Source of the DNA: Sorangium cellulosum So ce56
Lineage (GTDB): Bacteria > Myxococcota_A > Polyangia > Polyangiales > Polyangiaceae
Direction: 5' to 3'
NCBI RefSeq assembly: GCF_000067165.1
Contig: NC_010162.1
Location: forward strand, 6,021,001 to 6,085,000
Length of the DNA stretch: 64,000 bases
The notes beneath the pieces were generated by a model. It worked only from the letters and a program-made list of their open reading frames with translations. It made no database searches and was not told the DNA's origin. This document shows positions 55,686 through 64,000 of the stretch, piece after piece. The translations under genes and the position numbers were made by a program. The stretch's first letter is position 1. Each line of letters starts with the position of its first letter.

Positions 55686-56645
55686 TCAGTAGAGGTGGCA
55701 AGCGCCGCGGTGCTCGGGCGCGATTTCACGAAGGACGGGCAGCTCGTTCTGGCAGGTCGCGAAGGCCTGCGGACACCGGGGGTGGAAGCGGCAGCCGGCG
55801 GGCGGGTTGCGCATGTCGGGCGGCGAGCCCGGGATGCCCTGCAGCTTGCGGCGCGGCCCACGGACCGAGGGGAACGACCCGAGGAGCCCCTGCGTGTACG
55901 GGTGCTTCGGATCGCTGAAGAGGTCCTTGGCGCGGGCGGTCTCCGCGAGCTTGCCGGCGTAGAGGATGGCGATGCGCGTGGAGAACTCGGCGATGAGCGA
56001 GAGGTCGTGCGTGATGAAGAGGATCGAGAAGCCGAGGCGCTCCTTGAGCTCGGCGATCTGCTGCAGGATCTCCCGCTGCACGACCACGTCGAGCGCCGTC
56101 GTGGGCTCATCCATGATGAGGAACGGCGGCTTGAGCGCCATCGCGATCGCGATCACCACGCGCTGCCGCATGCCGCCCGACAGCTGGTGCGGGTAGCTGT
56201 TGAGGCGCGACGAGTCGATGTTCACGAGCTTGAGCAGCGCGGCCGCGCGCTCCATCGCCTGAGCGGGCGTCACGCCGTCGTGCGCGATGATCGGATCGGA
56301 GATCTGCTCGCCGATCGTCAGCACCGGGTTGAGCGCGGTCATCGCGCTCTGGAACACCAGCGCCATCTTCCGCCAGCGGAAGGCGCGGAGCTGCTCCTCG
56401 TTCATCGCCAGGACGTCCTGCCCGGCGAAGTACACGTGCCCGCCCGTGATGACCGCCGGCGGGCGGAGCAGCCGCATGATGGCCATCGCCACCGTCGACT
56501 TGCCGCTCCCCGACTCGCCCGCGAGGCCGAGCACCTCGCCCGGGGCGATGTCGAAGGAGACGTTGTCGACCGCACACACCGGACCCGTCGGGGTGATGAA
56601 CTCGACCCGGAGATCCTGAACCGAGAGAAGCGGACTAGGCGCCAT
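55686..56645 (-). CDS. oligopeptide/oligosaccharide ABC transporter ATPase (OppD/DppD family)
   Basis: 319 aa from ATG 56645. Walker A GESGSGKS (43-50), Q-loop LVFQSAMTALNP, signature LSGGMRQRV, Walker B FLIMDEPTTALD, H-loop ITHDL, and the C-terminal family motif GCRFHPRCPQAFATC. The start overlaps the permease gene stop by 11 bp. It hydrolyses ATP to drive import with the OppF-like partner. Confidence 0.94.
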   Translation of the reverse strand: MAPSPLLSVQDLRVEFITPTGPVCAVDNVSFDIAPGEVLGLAGESGSGKSTVAMAIMRLLRPPAVITGGHVYFAGQDVLAMNEEQLRAFRWRKMALVFQSAMTALNPVLTIGEQISDPIIAHDGVTPAQAMERAAALLKLVNIDSSRLNSYPHQLSGGMRQRVVIAIAMALKPPFLIMDEPTTALDVVVQREILQQIAELKERLGFSILFITHDLSLIAEFSTRIAILYAGKLAETARAKDLFSDPKHPYTQGLLGSFPSVRGPRRKLQGIPGSPPDMRNPPAGCRFHPRCPQAFATCQNELPVLREIAPEHRGACHLY

Positions 56646-57591
56646 GAGTCCTCACCACCGGCGTTGACGAACCCGCCGTGACCTTGCGGCTCCTGAGGAG
56701 ACGCGACCAGGCTCCCTCCGAGCGGAGCCGCGGATTCGAGATCTCGTCGATCGCGTAATTGATGAGCGTGAGCGCGAACCCGACCAGCGCGACACACACG
56801 CCGGTGGGGACAATGGTCCACCAGGCGCCCGTGAGGAGCGCGGCGTTGTTGCTCGCCCAGTAGAGGTTCGTGCCCCAGGTGACGGCGCTCAGGTCGCCCA
56901 GCCCGAGGAACTCGAGGCCGACCTGGGCGCCGATCGCGTAAACCGTCGCGCCGATGAAGCCGGACATGAGGAGCGACGTCATGTTCGGCAGGATCTCCAC
57001 GAAGATGATGCGCGCGCTGCTCTCGCCGCTCACGAGGGCCGCGGACACGAAGTCCTTGTCGCGCAGCGCGAGCACCTGCGAGCGGAGCACACGCGCGTTC
57101 CACGCCCAGCCCGTGAGGACGAGGACGAACAGGATCGTCATCGGCCCGGCCGGCAGGTAGGCCGCGATGACCACGGCCATCGGCAGGCCAGGGATGATCA
57201 GGAACACGTTCGTGAGCAGCGAAAGGACGCTGTCGATCCAGCCGCCGAAGTAGCCCCCGGCCATGCCGATCGCCGCGCCGATCGCGATCACCGCGAAGCC
57301 CGTGGCGAAGCCGACGGCCAGCGAGGTCCGCGCGCCGACGATCGTCTGCGCGAGCACGTCCTGCCCCTGGCCGTTCGTGCCGAACAGGTGCTCGGCGGAG
57401 GGAGCCTCGTGCGGCATGCCCACGAACGCGTGCGGATCTTGCCCCACCATCGAGGGGCCCAGCAGCGAGAGGAGCAGGAAGAAGAGCACGATGAGCGTGC
57501 CCACCATCGCCTTGCGATTCGAGAGGAGCAGGCGGAGCCACCCCGCCGCACGGGAGCCGCCGCCCCCGCTGTTGCCTTGTTGCGCAGCCAT
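56635..57591 (-). CDS. ABC transporter permease (DppC/OppC family)
   Basis: 318 aa from ATG 57591. An N-terminal helix (AMVGTLIVLFFLLLSLLG) precedes the binding-protein-dependent transport domain, with FGTNGQGQDVLAQTIVGARTSL as the family signature. An EAA-type loop for the ATPase occurs at SAALVSGESSARIIFVEILPN. About six helices in all. It forms the channel with the DppB-like protein. Confidence 0.93.
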   Translation of the reverse strand: MAAQQGNSGGGGSRAAGWLRLLLSNRKAMVGTLIVLFFLLLSLLGPSMVGQDPHAFVGMPHEAPSAEHLFGTNGQGQDVLAQTIVGARTSLAVGFATGFAVIAIGAAIGMAGGYFGGWIDSVLSLLTNVFLIIPGLPMAVVIAAYLPAGPMTILFVLVLTGWAWNARVLRSQVLALRDKDFVSAALVSGESSARIIFVEILPNMTSLLMSGFIGATVYAIGAQVGLEFLGLGDLSAVTWGTNLYWASNNAALLTGAWWTIVPTGVCVALVGFALTLINYAIDEISNPRLRSEGAWSRLLRSRKVTAGSSTPVVRTHGA

Positions 57592-57612
57592 CGCTTCTCC
57601 TGGACCCAGCCG

Positions 57613-58590
57613 TCAGCGCCCGCGGGCGCGGGGATCAAGAAACACGTAGATCACGTCGACCAGGAAGTTCGCCCCCAGCACGGCGAACGTGATGGTGAGG
57701 AAGATCCCCTGCATGAGCGGGTAATCCTGGTTTCGAACCGCCTGGATGAGCAGATAGCCTTGCCCCGGATACGAGAAGACGATCTCGGTGAGCAGCGAGC
57801 CGGCGAGCACGAAGCCGAGCGCCATGCCGAAGCCGGTGACGTTGGGCAGGAGCGCGTTCCTCGCGGCGTAGGTGAACATGACCCGCCACTGCGAGAGCCC
57901 CTTGGCCTGGGCCATCGTGATGTACTCCTCGGACAGCACGGTGACCATCGCGCTGCGCATGCCGAGCATCCAGCCGCCGATGGTGGCGATGACGATCGAC
58001 AGGGCGGGCAGGATCATGTGCGAGAGCACGCTCCCGATGAACTCCAGGCTCCACTCGGGCGAGAGCGTGTCGCTGTAGGCGTGCCGCAGCGGGAAGGCCC
58101 CGAGCACGAACCCGAGGAGGTAGAGCGACACCATCGCGAGCCAGAAGTACGGGAACGCGCCGAGGAACATCAGGACCGGCGGCATGACCGAGTCGAGCCA
58201 GCCGCCCCGCTTCCACGTCGCGATGATCCCGAGCAGCGTCCCCAGGCCGAAGCTGACGATCACGGCGGCACCCGACAGGAGCAGCGTCCAGCCGAGCCCC
58301 GTCGCGATGACCTCCGTCACCTTCGCCGGGAAGTGCGCCACCGAGGTGCCGAGATCGCCGACCAGGATGTGGCTCAGGTAGGTGAAGTACTGCTTGTAGA
58401 GCGGCTCATCCGTGAACCCGAACGCCTTCCGCAGCGCCTCGATCGCCTCCGGCTGCAGCTGCCCCCGGAAGCGCACGAACATGGCCGAGGCTGGATCGCC
58501 CGGCATGGCGCGCGGAATGAGGAAGTTCAGGGTGAGCGAGGCCCACGCCGCGATGAAGTACAAGCCCAGCTGTCGCAGAAGGTAACGCAC
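57613..58590 (-). CDS. ABC transporter permease (DppB/OppB family)
   Basis: 325 aa from ATG 58590. A first helix (LGLYFIAAWASLTLNFLIP) and the family motif RAMPGDPA, then five more helices. The EAA loop is TMAQAKGLSQWRVMFTYAARNALLPN, and VFSYPGQGYLLIQAV is typical of DppB. It begins 48 bp after the binding-protein gene. Confidence 0.93.
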   Translation of the reverse strand: MRYLLRQLGLYFIAAWASLTLNFLIPRAMPGDPASAMFVRFRGQLQPEAIEALRKAFGFTDEPLYKQYFTYLSHILVGDLGTSVAHFPAKVTEVIATGLGWTLLLSGAAVIVSFGLGTLLGIIATWKRGGWLDSVMPPVLMFLGAFPYFWLAMVSLYLLGFVLGAFPLRHAYSDTLSPEWSLEFIGSVLSHMILPALSIVIATIGGWMLGMRSAMVTVLSEEYITMAQAKGLSQWRVMFTYAARNALLPNVTGFGMALGFVLAGSLLTEIVFSYPGQGYLLIQAVRNQDYPLMQGIFLTITFAVLGANFLVDVIYVFLDPRARGR

Positions 58591-58638
58591 AGAAGCTCTC
58601 TCTTTTAACCTGCGCTCCGGATCAGGTCACGCCCAACT

Positions 58639-60360
58639 TCACTTCGGCTTGAGCTCGGTGAGGACCAGCAGGTACTCCGGCGGGTTGTTGGGCGACAGCT
58701 TCGCGTACGGGTTCTCCTTGCTGGGGAACCCGGTGAAGCGGCGTGTGTTGTACTCGCCCCAGGACGGCCCGGGGAACAGCGGGATCGAGGGCGCCGTCTC
58801 GGAGAAGATCTCCTGGAGCTGCTCGATGAGCTTCTTCTGCTCCGCCGGCTCGGTCGCGGCCTCGAACGCCTCGAAGAGGCCGTCGGCCTGCTTGGCGCCG
58901 AAGCGGTGCCAGTTGCGCGCCGACGTCTCGCCGACCGGCTTCGCGGTCGCGGTGCCGAGGAGGTCCCGGTAGAAGTTGTATGGGGTCGGCTCCTCGTTCG
59001 ACCAGCCCATCGACAGGTCGAACGTGCCCTTCTGGAGCGCCTCGAAGAACGCGCTGAAGTCGTACGTCTTCAGCGTGGCCTCGACGCCGATCTGCTTCAC
59101 CTGCTGCGTGACGATCTGCGCCGCGCGCACCCAGTCGGACCAGCCCGTGACGACGTTGAGATCGAAGCGCAGCGGCTTCCCGTCCTTCACGCGGATGCCG
59201 TCGGCCCCCTTGGCATAACCCGCCTCGTCGAGGATCTGGTTCGCCTTGGCCACGTTGAACTTGACCCAGTCGCCCGCCTCGACCGTCTTCTGGCTGCGCC
59301 AGCGCTCGTGCGCGTCGCTCAGCGCCGTCGCGTCCGCCGGCCGCGTGTAGTTGTTCATGGCGACCTTGACGATCTGCTCGCGGTCGAGCGACATGCTGAT
59401 CGCCTTGCGCACCCGCGCGTCGTCGAGGGGCTTCTTCGTCGTGTTCGTGTAGACGAACACCGTGCTGCCGACGAGCGGGAACCAGTAGTGGTGATTCGCC
59501 GGGTCCTTGCCGACGTAGACCTTCTCGATCTCCGGGACGAAGTTGCCGGCCCAGTCGACCTCGCCGTTCAAGAGCGCCAGGTTCGCCTGGTCGTTGCCCG
59601 GGTACGCCGGGAAGCGGAGCCCCTTGATCGCCGGCTTGCCCTGCTGCCAGTAGTTCGGGTTCCGGCCGAGCTCGTAGATCTGGTTCTGGAAGGTCTTCAC
59701 CTCGGTGAAGGGCCCCGTCGCGACCGGGTTCTCGTTCGTGTACGTGACCGGATCCGCCACGTCCTTCCACTTGTGCTCCGGAACGATCGGCTGGTGGCCG
59801 AGGAAGACGAGCCCGGGGACGTACGGCCGCGTGAGCGTGAACTCGACCGTGGAGTCGCTCTTGGCCTCGACCGAGGTCAGCCACTTCCAGACGCCCTGCA
59901 GGTCGAGGGCGACGTGCTTCTTCAGGAGCCCGAAGGTGAAGGCCACGTCCTTCGCCGTGAACGGTTGGCCATCGGACCACTTGACCCCGGGCCGGGTCGT
60001 GACGGTGAGCGTCTTGTTCCCGTTACCCCACTCGTACTTCGACGCGAGCCAGGGGGTGAACTCGCCCTTCATCGTGTTGTAAACGAGGAGCGGCTCGTAG
60101 ATGCCAGCGACGGTTGGCCAGCGAACGTTGCCTGGTGCGAGCAGAGGATTGAAGTTCCGCACCCATGACGCTTGCTGCTCGATCGAGACGGTCAGGAAGG
60201 TGTCGGCGGCCGGTGAGGGTTTGCCCGGCCCCGGCGCTGTGCTCGCGCCGCCCGCGGACTCCTTGGTCGGTTCGGTCTTCCCGCACCCCGCTGTGACACC
60301 GACCGAAAGCAGCAACGTCGACAACACGAACGTCCGACGCGGCAACAACCAGTTCCTCAT
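58639..60360 (-). CDS. ABC transporter substrate-binding lipoprotein (family 5, oligosaccharide/peptide)
   Basis: 573 aa from ATG 60360, preceded by GAGGAG. The signal peptide LLPRRTFVLSTLLLSVGVTAGC ends at lipidated C26; its RRTFVL has a Tat-like look. The SBP_bac_5 fold shows VAGIYEPLLVY, RPGVKWSDGQPFTAKDVAFTF, NPNYWQQGKP and RKAISMSLDREQIV. With a GH1 beta-glucosidase in the same operon, cello-oligosaccharides are a likelier ligand than peptides, as in Thermotoga family-5 sugar binders (inference). First gene of the operon. Confidence 0.92.
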   Translation of the reverse strand: MRNWLLPRRTFVLSTLLLSVGVTAGCGKTEPTKESAGGASTAPGPGKPSPAADTFLTVSIEQQASWVRNFNPLLAPGNVRWPTVAGIYEPLLVYNTMKGEFTPWLASKYEWGNGNKTLTVTTRPGVKWSDGQPFTAKDVAFTFGLLKKHVALDLQGVWKWLTSVEAKSDSTVEFTLTRPYVPGLVFLGHQPIVPEHKWKDVADPVTYTNENPVATGPFTEVKTFQNQIYELGRNPNYWQQGKPAIKGLRFPAYPGNDQANLALLNGEVDWAGNFVPEIEKVYVGKDPANHHYWFPLVGSTVFVYTNTTKKPLDDARVRKAISMSLDREQIVKVAMNNYTRPADATALSDAHERWRSQKTVEAGDWVKFNVAKANQILDEAGYAKGADGIRVKDGKPLRFDLNVVTGWSDWVRAAQIVTQQVKQIGVEATLKTYDFSAFFEALQKGTFDLSMGWSNEEPTPYNFYRDLLGTATAKPVGETSARNWHRFGAKQADGLFEAFEAATEPAEQKKLIEQLQEIFSETAPSIPLFPGPSWGEYNTRRFTGFPSKENPYAKLSPNNPPEYLLVLTELKPK

Positions 60361-61117
60361 GAGAATGCTCCTCGCGGGGCCCTCGTGGATACGCCCGAGC
60401 GCCCACCGTCCCTCTCCCACTCCTCAATCTCCCTGGAAGCCACCACGCGGCAGAGCGGCTCGCCGGAATTCGACACCGCGACGCAGTGCGCCATACCAGC
60501 ATCCAGGCGTCGGCACTGTAGCCGTTTTCGCACAGCAGTGTCAACGGGGATTCGAGGTCGCTGTCAAGTTCTCGCGCCGCTTACTCAGGCGCGTTTTCAA
60601 GGGAGATGTCGTGGTGCGTCATGTCTCGCAGCAGCAACTCCGTCTCATGTGGTGCTCATGGTGTCATCACGCGTCATGAGGAATGATGGCTTAAGCACTT
60701 GCACTGTTATTTTCTTTGGCCGCAGTAAGAAAGTAAGCAGTCACAGACTGCGTCGGTTCAGGCACCCGAGGTGCGCCGCGGTCCACGCGCGTCCGGGGCT
60801 GGTCTATACAGACGTCCGCGGGCGATTACAAGACCAGAAATTTCCAACTTCGCGCCGGTGGGCCGGTGGACAGGCGGCGCGCTCCCAGGGCGAGCGCGGA
60901 CACCTCCTGGGCGGGCAGAGAGGGAAGGCCGCGTCAGGGGCTGACGCGGGCGGAGCGTCGGGCGCGGTCAGCGTTGTGGTGCGGGCCGCTGTTCGACGCC
61001 TGATGGGCTGGTCCTCTCCGCCGTGGCCGTGAGTACCACGTATCAGGAAAGGCTCCCTTCGATGTCATCAATGTTTCGCGCGCGGGCGCGGGTCAGACGA
61101 GCGGCCGCGAGCGCGTT
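60361..61117. other. 757-bp regulatory/intergenic region upstream of the importer operon
   Basis: No convincing gene; open frames here lack any family pattern. Contains a candidate promoter (60515-60544), a second TTGACA (60562-60567) and an A+T-rich patch at 60680-60745 unlike the surroundings. The right end carries the 3' flank of the beta-helix gene. Confidence 0.5.
60515..60544 (-). promoter_or_regulatory. candidate sigma70-type promoter for the importer operon
   Basis: On the minus strand TTGACA (60539-60544, full consensus) and TACAGT (60515-60520, 4 of 6) are 18 nt apart, about 155 nt before the binding-protein ATG. A second TTGACA lies 23 nt further upstream (60562-60567). The long leader leaves room for regulation. 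Confidence 0.5.
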
Positions 61118-63520
61118 TCATGGAAGCGGGGGAGCGGACGCTGGCACGCGGAGCTCGCTGCCGAAGAGCTCGTCGGCGGTGCAGTTCTCGAGGAACGCGC
61201 TCTGCTCACCCAGCTTCAGCTGAGGCTCGGGCGAGCCCTGCACGACCAGCCCGAAGCGGTTGTCCAGGGCGCGAACCCGGGAGAGGCGACCCGCGCTCCG
61301 GTCGTACAGGATGCCGGCGCGCGCACAGCCTTCCACCCGCACGTCATCGAGCGCGACGGTGGAGCCGGCAAGCGCGAGGACGCCGTCGGCGACGAGCTCG
61401 TCGCGCCGGCTGCCCCGTGCGGCGCGGGGATCACCCGTCACCCCGTCGACGACCGTCTGCGAGATCTCCGCCTCGGAGGCGAACAGCACCACGCCGGCCG
61501 TGCGGCTCCCGCGGACGAGGGACGAGGCGAGCCGGATCTCGTACCCCGCGGCGGCGACGCCGATGCCCGTGCTGTCTTCGTCGCCGCCGCCGTCGACATC
61601 GTCATCGTCATCGTAGGATTCGCCGCCCGCGGTGCCGTCGATCAGGTTCCCGATGATCTCGACCCTGCTGCCGAGGCTCTCCGTGCCGGCGAAGACGCCG
61701 ACGGAGCGGTTGCCGCTCACGACATTGCCAGCGAGCACCGCGGTGGCGCCCCGGTAGATGACGATCCCCTGCCCCACCGGCGCGCGGCGGTCCGGGGCGA
61801 CATGCCCCTCGACGAGGTTGCCTGTCACGGTCGCCTCGGACCCGTCATATCCCACGAGCAGGCCGGTGCCCTCGTTGCTGCGAATGGCATTCGACACGAG
61901 CGTCACCCGGCCCTCCGCCACCGTCAGCCCGGCGCCGTCCCCCCAGCCGCCCTCGGCGATGGTGCCCTCGATGAGGTTGCCGCCGGCGATCAGCTCGGCG
62001 GAAGAGTCGCCGACGTGAACCCCGGTGCCGCGGTTCCGGACGACCGCGCTGTCGTGGAGGCGCATCGCCGCGCCGCGGGCGACGGCGACGCCGAATCCGC
62101 CGAGCAACGACCCGGTCGGGGCCGCCACCGTGCCCTGCACCAGGCTCCGCGTCATCGTCGCCGCGCTGCCCTCGCCGATGACGGCGACGCCGATCTCGGT
62201 GTTGCCGAGGACCACGCTCGAGTCGATCGCGACGCGCGCTTGCCTCGCCGCATACACGCCGACGCCGTAAGGCGGGTCGGAGCTCCCGGGGCTCGTCCCC
62301 TCGACGAGGACGCCGGAGAGGGTCGCGGACGCGCTGGCCGCCACGAGGATCCCGGACAGCTGGTTTCCAACGACAGCCGTGCTCTCGATCGACGCCTCGG
62401 CGCCGTCCTGCACGACGATCCCCTGGCCGTCCGCCGGGTAGCGCCCCGACGACAAGGTCCCCTCGACGAGGCTCCCCACCACGGACGCCGTGGCGCCCGC
62501 CTGGAGCGCCGCCACGCCCGCGGCGCGGTTGCCCGTCACGGCGCTCTCCTTCACGAGGAGCGCGCCGCCGGCTTCCGCGGAGGCTCCGATGCCGGTCCCT
62601 GCGCTGCCGTCGCGCGTCCCCTCGATCCAGCTCTGCGCCACCGAGAGGCGGGCGCCGTCGCCCGACAGGACGCCGGCGTGCATGGCGTCCTTGATGTGAA
62701 CGCGCTCGAGCGTCACGGCGCTCGCGCCGGTCGCCACGACGCCGGCGCCGTCTCCGCCGATCCCGATCCCCCGGAGCGTCACCTCCCCTGCGTCGAGCAC
62801 GGCCACGATCGCGGGAGGACGCACGGCCGAGCTCACCCCGCGGATCCGCACGCGCGAAGCGCACGGGCCGGCGATCACGAGCGGCTTCGTGATGACGACC
62901 GGCTCGTCGTAGGTCCCCGCCGCGAGCGCGATCGTCCCGCCGGCGGCGACGAGCCCCAGCGCCGCCTCGATCGTCGTGACCGGCCTCGCCTCGGAACCGT
63001 CGCCGTCTGCGCCGGAGTAGCTCGGATCCACATAGACGTTCCCGGACACGCGCGGGACGCTCCCCCACGGCCCGCGCCCGCAGCCGGCGGGGCCGTCGAC
63101 CGGCACACACCCCGCTTCCGGCGTCGCGAACATGCCTGTCGGGCACCTCGCCATGGCCGGCCTGCAGAGCCCGTCGTCGCCCGCGAGCTCCGGAGCGCAG
63201 CGGGGGATGCCAGCGGGAACACAGCCCTCATCGAACTTCGGGATCGTCCCCGCAGGGCACTTCTCCATCGATGGATGACAGAGTCCGTCGTCCTCCACGA
63301 ACAGCTCGGCGCACCCCTGGATGCCCACCGGCATGCACGCATCCGCGGGGCCGAGGACGTGCCCAGGCGCGCAGCTCGGCGCGCGGGGCGCGACCCCCTC
63401 GCATACGGGCGGGGCGCCGGAGCTCCCCGAGGTGTCGCCGCACGCCGCGACGAGCGGCAACAGGGCCGCGATGCAGGCGGCCAGGCAAGATGAACCCGCG
63501 CGCGTCGCGCAGAAGCGCAT
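61118..63520 (-). CDS. secreted lipoprotein with right-handed parallel beta-helix
   Basis: 800 aa from ATG 63520 with a strong AAGGAGG. The signal peptide ends LLPLVAAC, a good lipobox. Residues about 38-150 contain Cys modules (DGLCHPSMEKCPAGT; DGLCRPAMARCPTGM). From about 160 a beta-helix begins (GNVYVDPSYSGADGDGSEARP, then VTTIEAALGL), followed by many PbH1-like turns of the form VTGNRAAGV, VVGNQLSGI, VLGNTEIGV and VSGNRSVGV. An acidic loop ESYDDDDDVDGGGDEDS lies near 638. No catalytic residues are evident. It is probably a surface-exposed adhesin- or carbohydrate-related protein. Confidence 0.85.
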   Translation of the reverse strand: MRFCATRAGSSCLAACIAALLPLVAACGDTSGSSGAPPVCEGVAPRAPSCAPGHVLGPADACMPVGIQGCAELFVEDDGLCHPSMEKCPAGTIPKFDEGCVPAGIPRCAPELAGDDGLCRPAMARCPTGMFATPEAGCVPVDGPAGCGRGPWGSVPRVSGNVYVDPSYSGADGDGSEARPVTTIEAALGLVAAGGTIALAAGTYDEPVVITKPLVIAGPCASRVRIRGVSSAVRPPAIVAVLDAGEVTLRGIGIGGDGAGVVATGASAVTLERVHIKDAMHAGVLSGDGARLSVAQSWIEGTRDGSAGTGIGASAEAGGALLVKESAVTGNRAAGVAALQAGATASVVGSLVEGTLSSGRYPADGQGIVVQDGAEASIESTAVVGNQLSGILVAASASATLSGVLVEGTSPGSSDPPYGVGVYAARQARVAIDSSVVLGNTEIGVAVIGEGSAATMTRSLVQGTVAAPTGSLLGGFGVAVARGAAMRLHDSAVVRNRGTGVHVGDSSAELIAGGNLIEGTIAEGGWGDGAGLTVAEGRVTLVSNAIRSNEGTGLLVGYDGSEATVTGNLVEGHVAPDRRAPVGQGIVIYRGATAVLAGNVVSGNRSVGVFAGTESLGSRVEIIGNLIDGTAGGESYDDDDDVDGGGDEDSTGIGVAAAGYEIRLASSLVRGSRTAGVVLFASEAEISQTVVDGVTGDPRAARGSRRDELVADGVLALAGSTVALDDVRVEGCARAGILYDRSAGRLSRVRALDNRFGLVVQGSPEPQLKLGEQSAFLENCTADELFGSELRVPASAPPLP

Positions 63521-64000
63521 GCAATCCCCTCCTTGGAAAGCGCAGCCTCGCGCCTCGCGGGCTCCCGCTCCTCGGGCGAACAGCTCTCCAGAGCTCCCGC
63601 AGCAGCGCGGAGACCGCGCGTGGCCTCCATGAACAGGCGCTCCGAGCGCCCGAGATCGTCGATGAGCCCGCGCCGGGGTGACGAGGACGCCCCATGTGCG
63701 CCTGTGCGCCTGTGCGGCGCCGCGCGAGCTCCTTTAGCGTAATGAATCCTACAACGGGAGATGCGCTCCTGCCAGGCAAAGGAGCCGTGATCGTGCCGAC
63801 TTTCCCTTCGCTGCAGCGCCACGGACGGCTGCGCCGCGCCGGGTCTCCCGGGCGTGGGCGCGCGAACCCCGCTGACACCGAGGCTCGCGCGCGGCCGAGC
63901 GTGTCGGTCAGACGTCTTCTGTCAACCACGTCGAGCCGGGCGAACGCGGCGCAGGGAAGCCCCGCGAAGGCCGCCGCTCCCGCCGCATCGCGGGCCCGCC
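63521..64000. other. 480-bp region at right edge without a supported gene
   Basis: It is upstream of the beta-helix lipoprotein gene. Open frames on both strands lack recognisable domains. A short A+T-richer patch (63730-63750) may belong to the promoter of the lipoprotein gene. A gene continuing beyond the window cannot be excluded. Confidence 0.4.

Noticed and set aside
60385..61032. 215-codon rightward open frame upstream of the importer operon
   Set aside because: Composition and sequence are not protein-like, and it overlaps the likely promoter region.
63228..63929. 233-codon leftward open frame covering the start of the beta-helix lipoprotein
   Set aside because: It overlaps the lipoprotein gene in another frame, and the lipoprotein has a strong ribosome binding site and signal peptide.

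Overview
The window is about 70% G+C. It combines several marks of large-genome myxobacteria: Hanks-type protein kinases with a membrane-anchored tail, a giant TPR protein, PEGA proteins, cysteine-rich secreted proteins, type IV pilins with a PilR-like regulator, and many Pro/Ala-rich linkers. The best fit is a Polyangiales/Sorangium-like myxobacterium. This is inferred from content only, because no rRNA is present.

Layout. 1-2.6 kb: a methyltransferase cut by the left edge, an atypical SDR, and a divergent LPLAT-type acyltransferase. 2.6-15.8 kb: a long leftward block with an LD-carboxypeptidase, a 1779-aa TPR protein, a Ser/Thr kinase, a Cys-rich secreted protein coupled to a TPR protein, a small protein, a membrane-thioredoxin fusion and a large lipoprotein. 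15.9 kb: tRNA-Leu(CAG). 16.4-25 kb (rightward): pyrC-rimO, a small lipoprotein, a PilR-like activator, three pilins, one degenerate pilin-like protein and a membrane-anchored helical-repeat protein. 25.2-25.5 kb: a 21-bp minisatellite between convergent genes. 25.5-31 kb (leftward): a PEGA protein and a 934-aa secreted protein. 31.2-39 kb (rightward): gatC-gatA, a GNAT, a second SDR-acyltransferase pair, truB and a CBS-domain transporter. 39.2-42 kb: an IS4-family element sitting inside a palindromic element, then a proline-rich membrane protein. 42.4-50.6 kb: a hydrolase, tex, hutI, nagZ, a quinone reductase and an EamA transporter. 50.7-53 kb: a CAP-domain lipoprotein and a short GspE/PilB-type ATPase. 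53-60.4 kb: a leftward five-gene oligopeptide-type ABC importer followed by a GH1 beta-glucosidase, which reads as a cello-oligosaccharide uptake and cleavage operon. 61.1-63.5 kb: a beta-helix lipoprotein.

The most unusual signal is a 125-127 bp palindromic element in two copies. One is intact (54500-54626). The other (39170-40758) was split by the IS, which left an 8-bp target duplication. The copies differ at stem positions by paired, compensatory changes, while three of the unpaired internal-loop segments stay almost identical. Both copies begin exactly at the stop codon of the preceding leftward gene. This is what a structured 3'-end or intercistronic RNA element would look like, with a MITE-like origin as the alternative.

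Other points of note are the duplicated SDR-acyltransferase pairing in which both SDRs lack the catalytic Tyr of YxxxK, a 36-bp repeat expanded inside truB, a pilin set with one Ala(-1) leader and one degenerate member, and the 21-bp minisatellite with higher-order structure.
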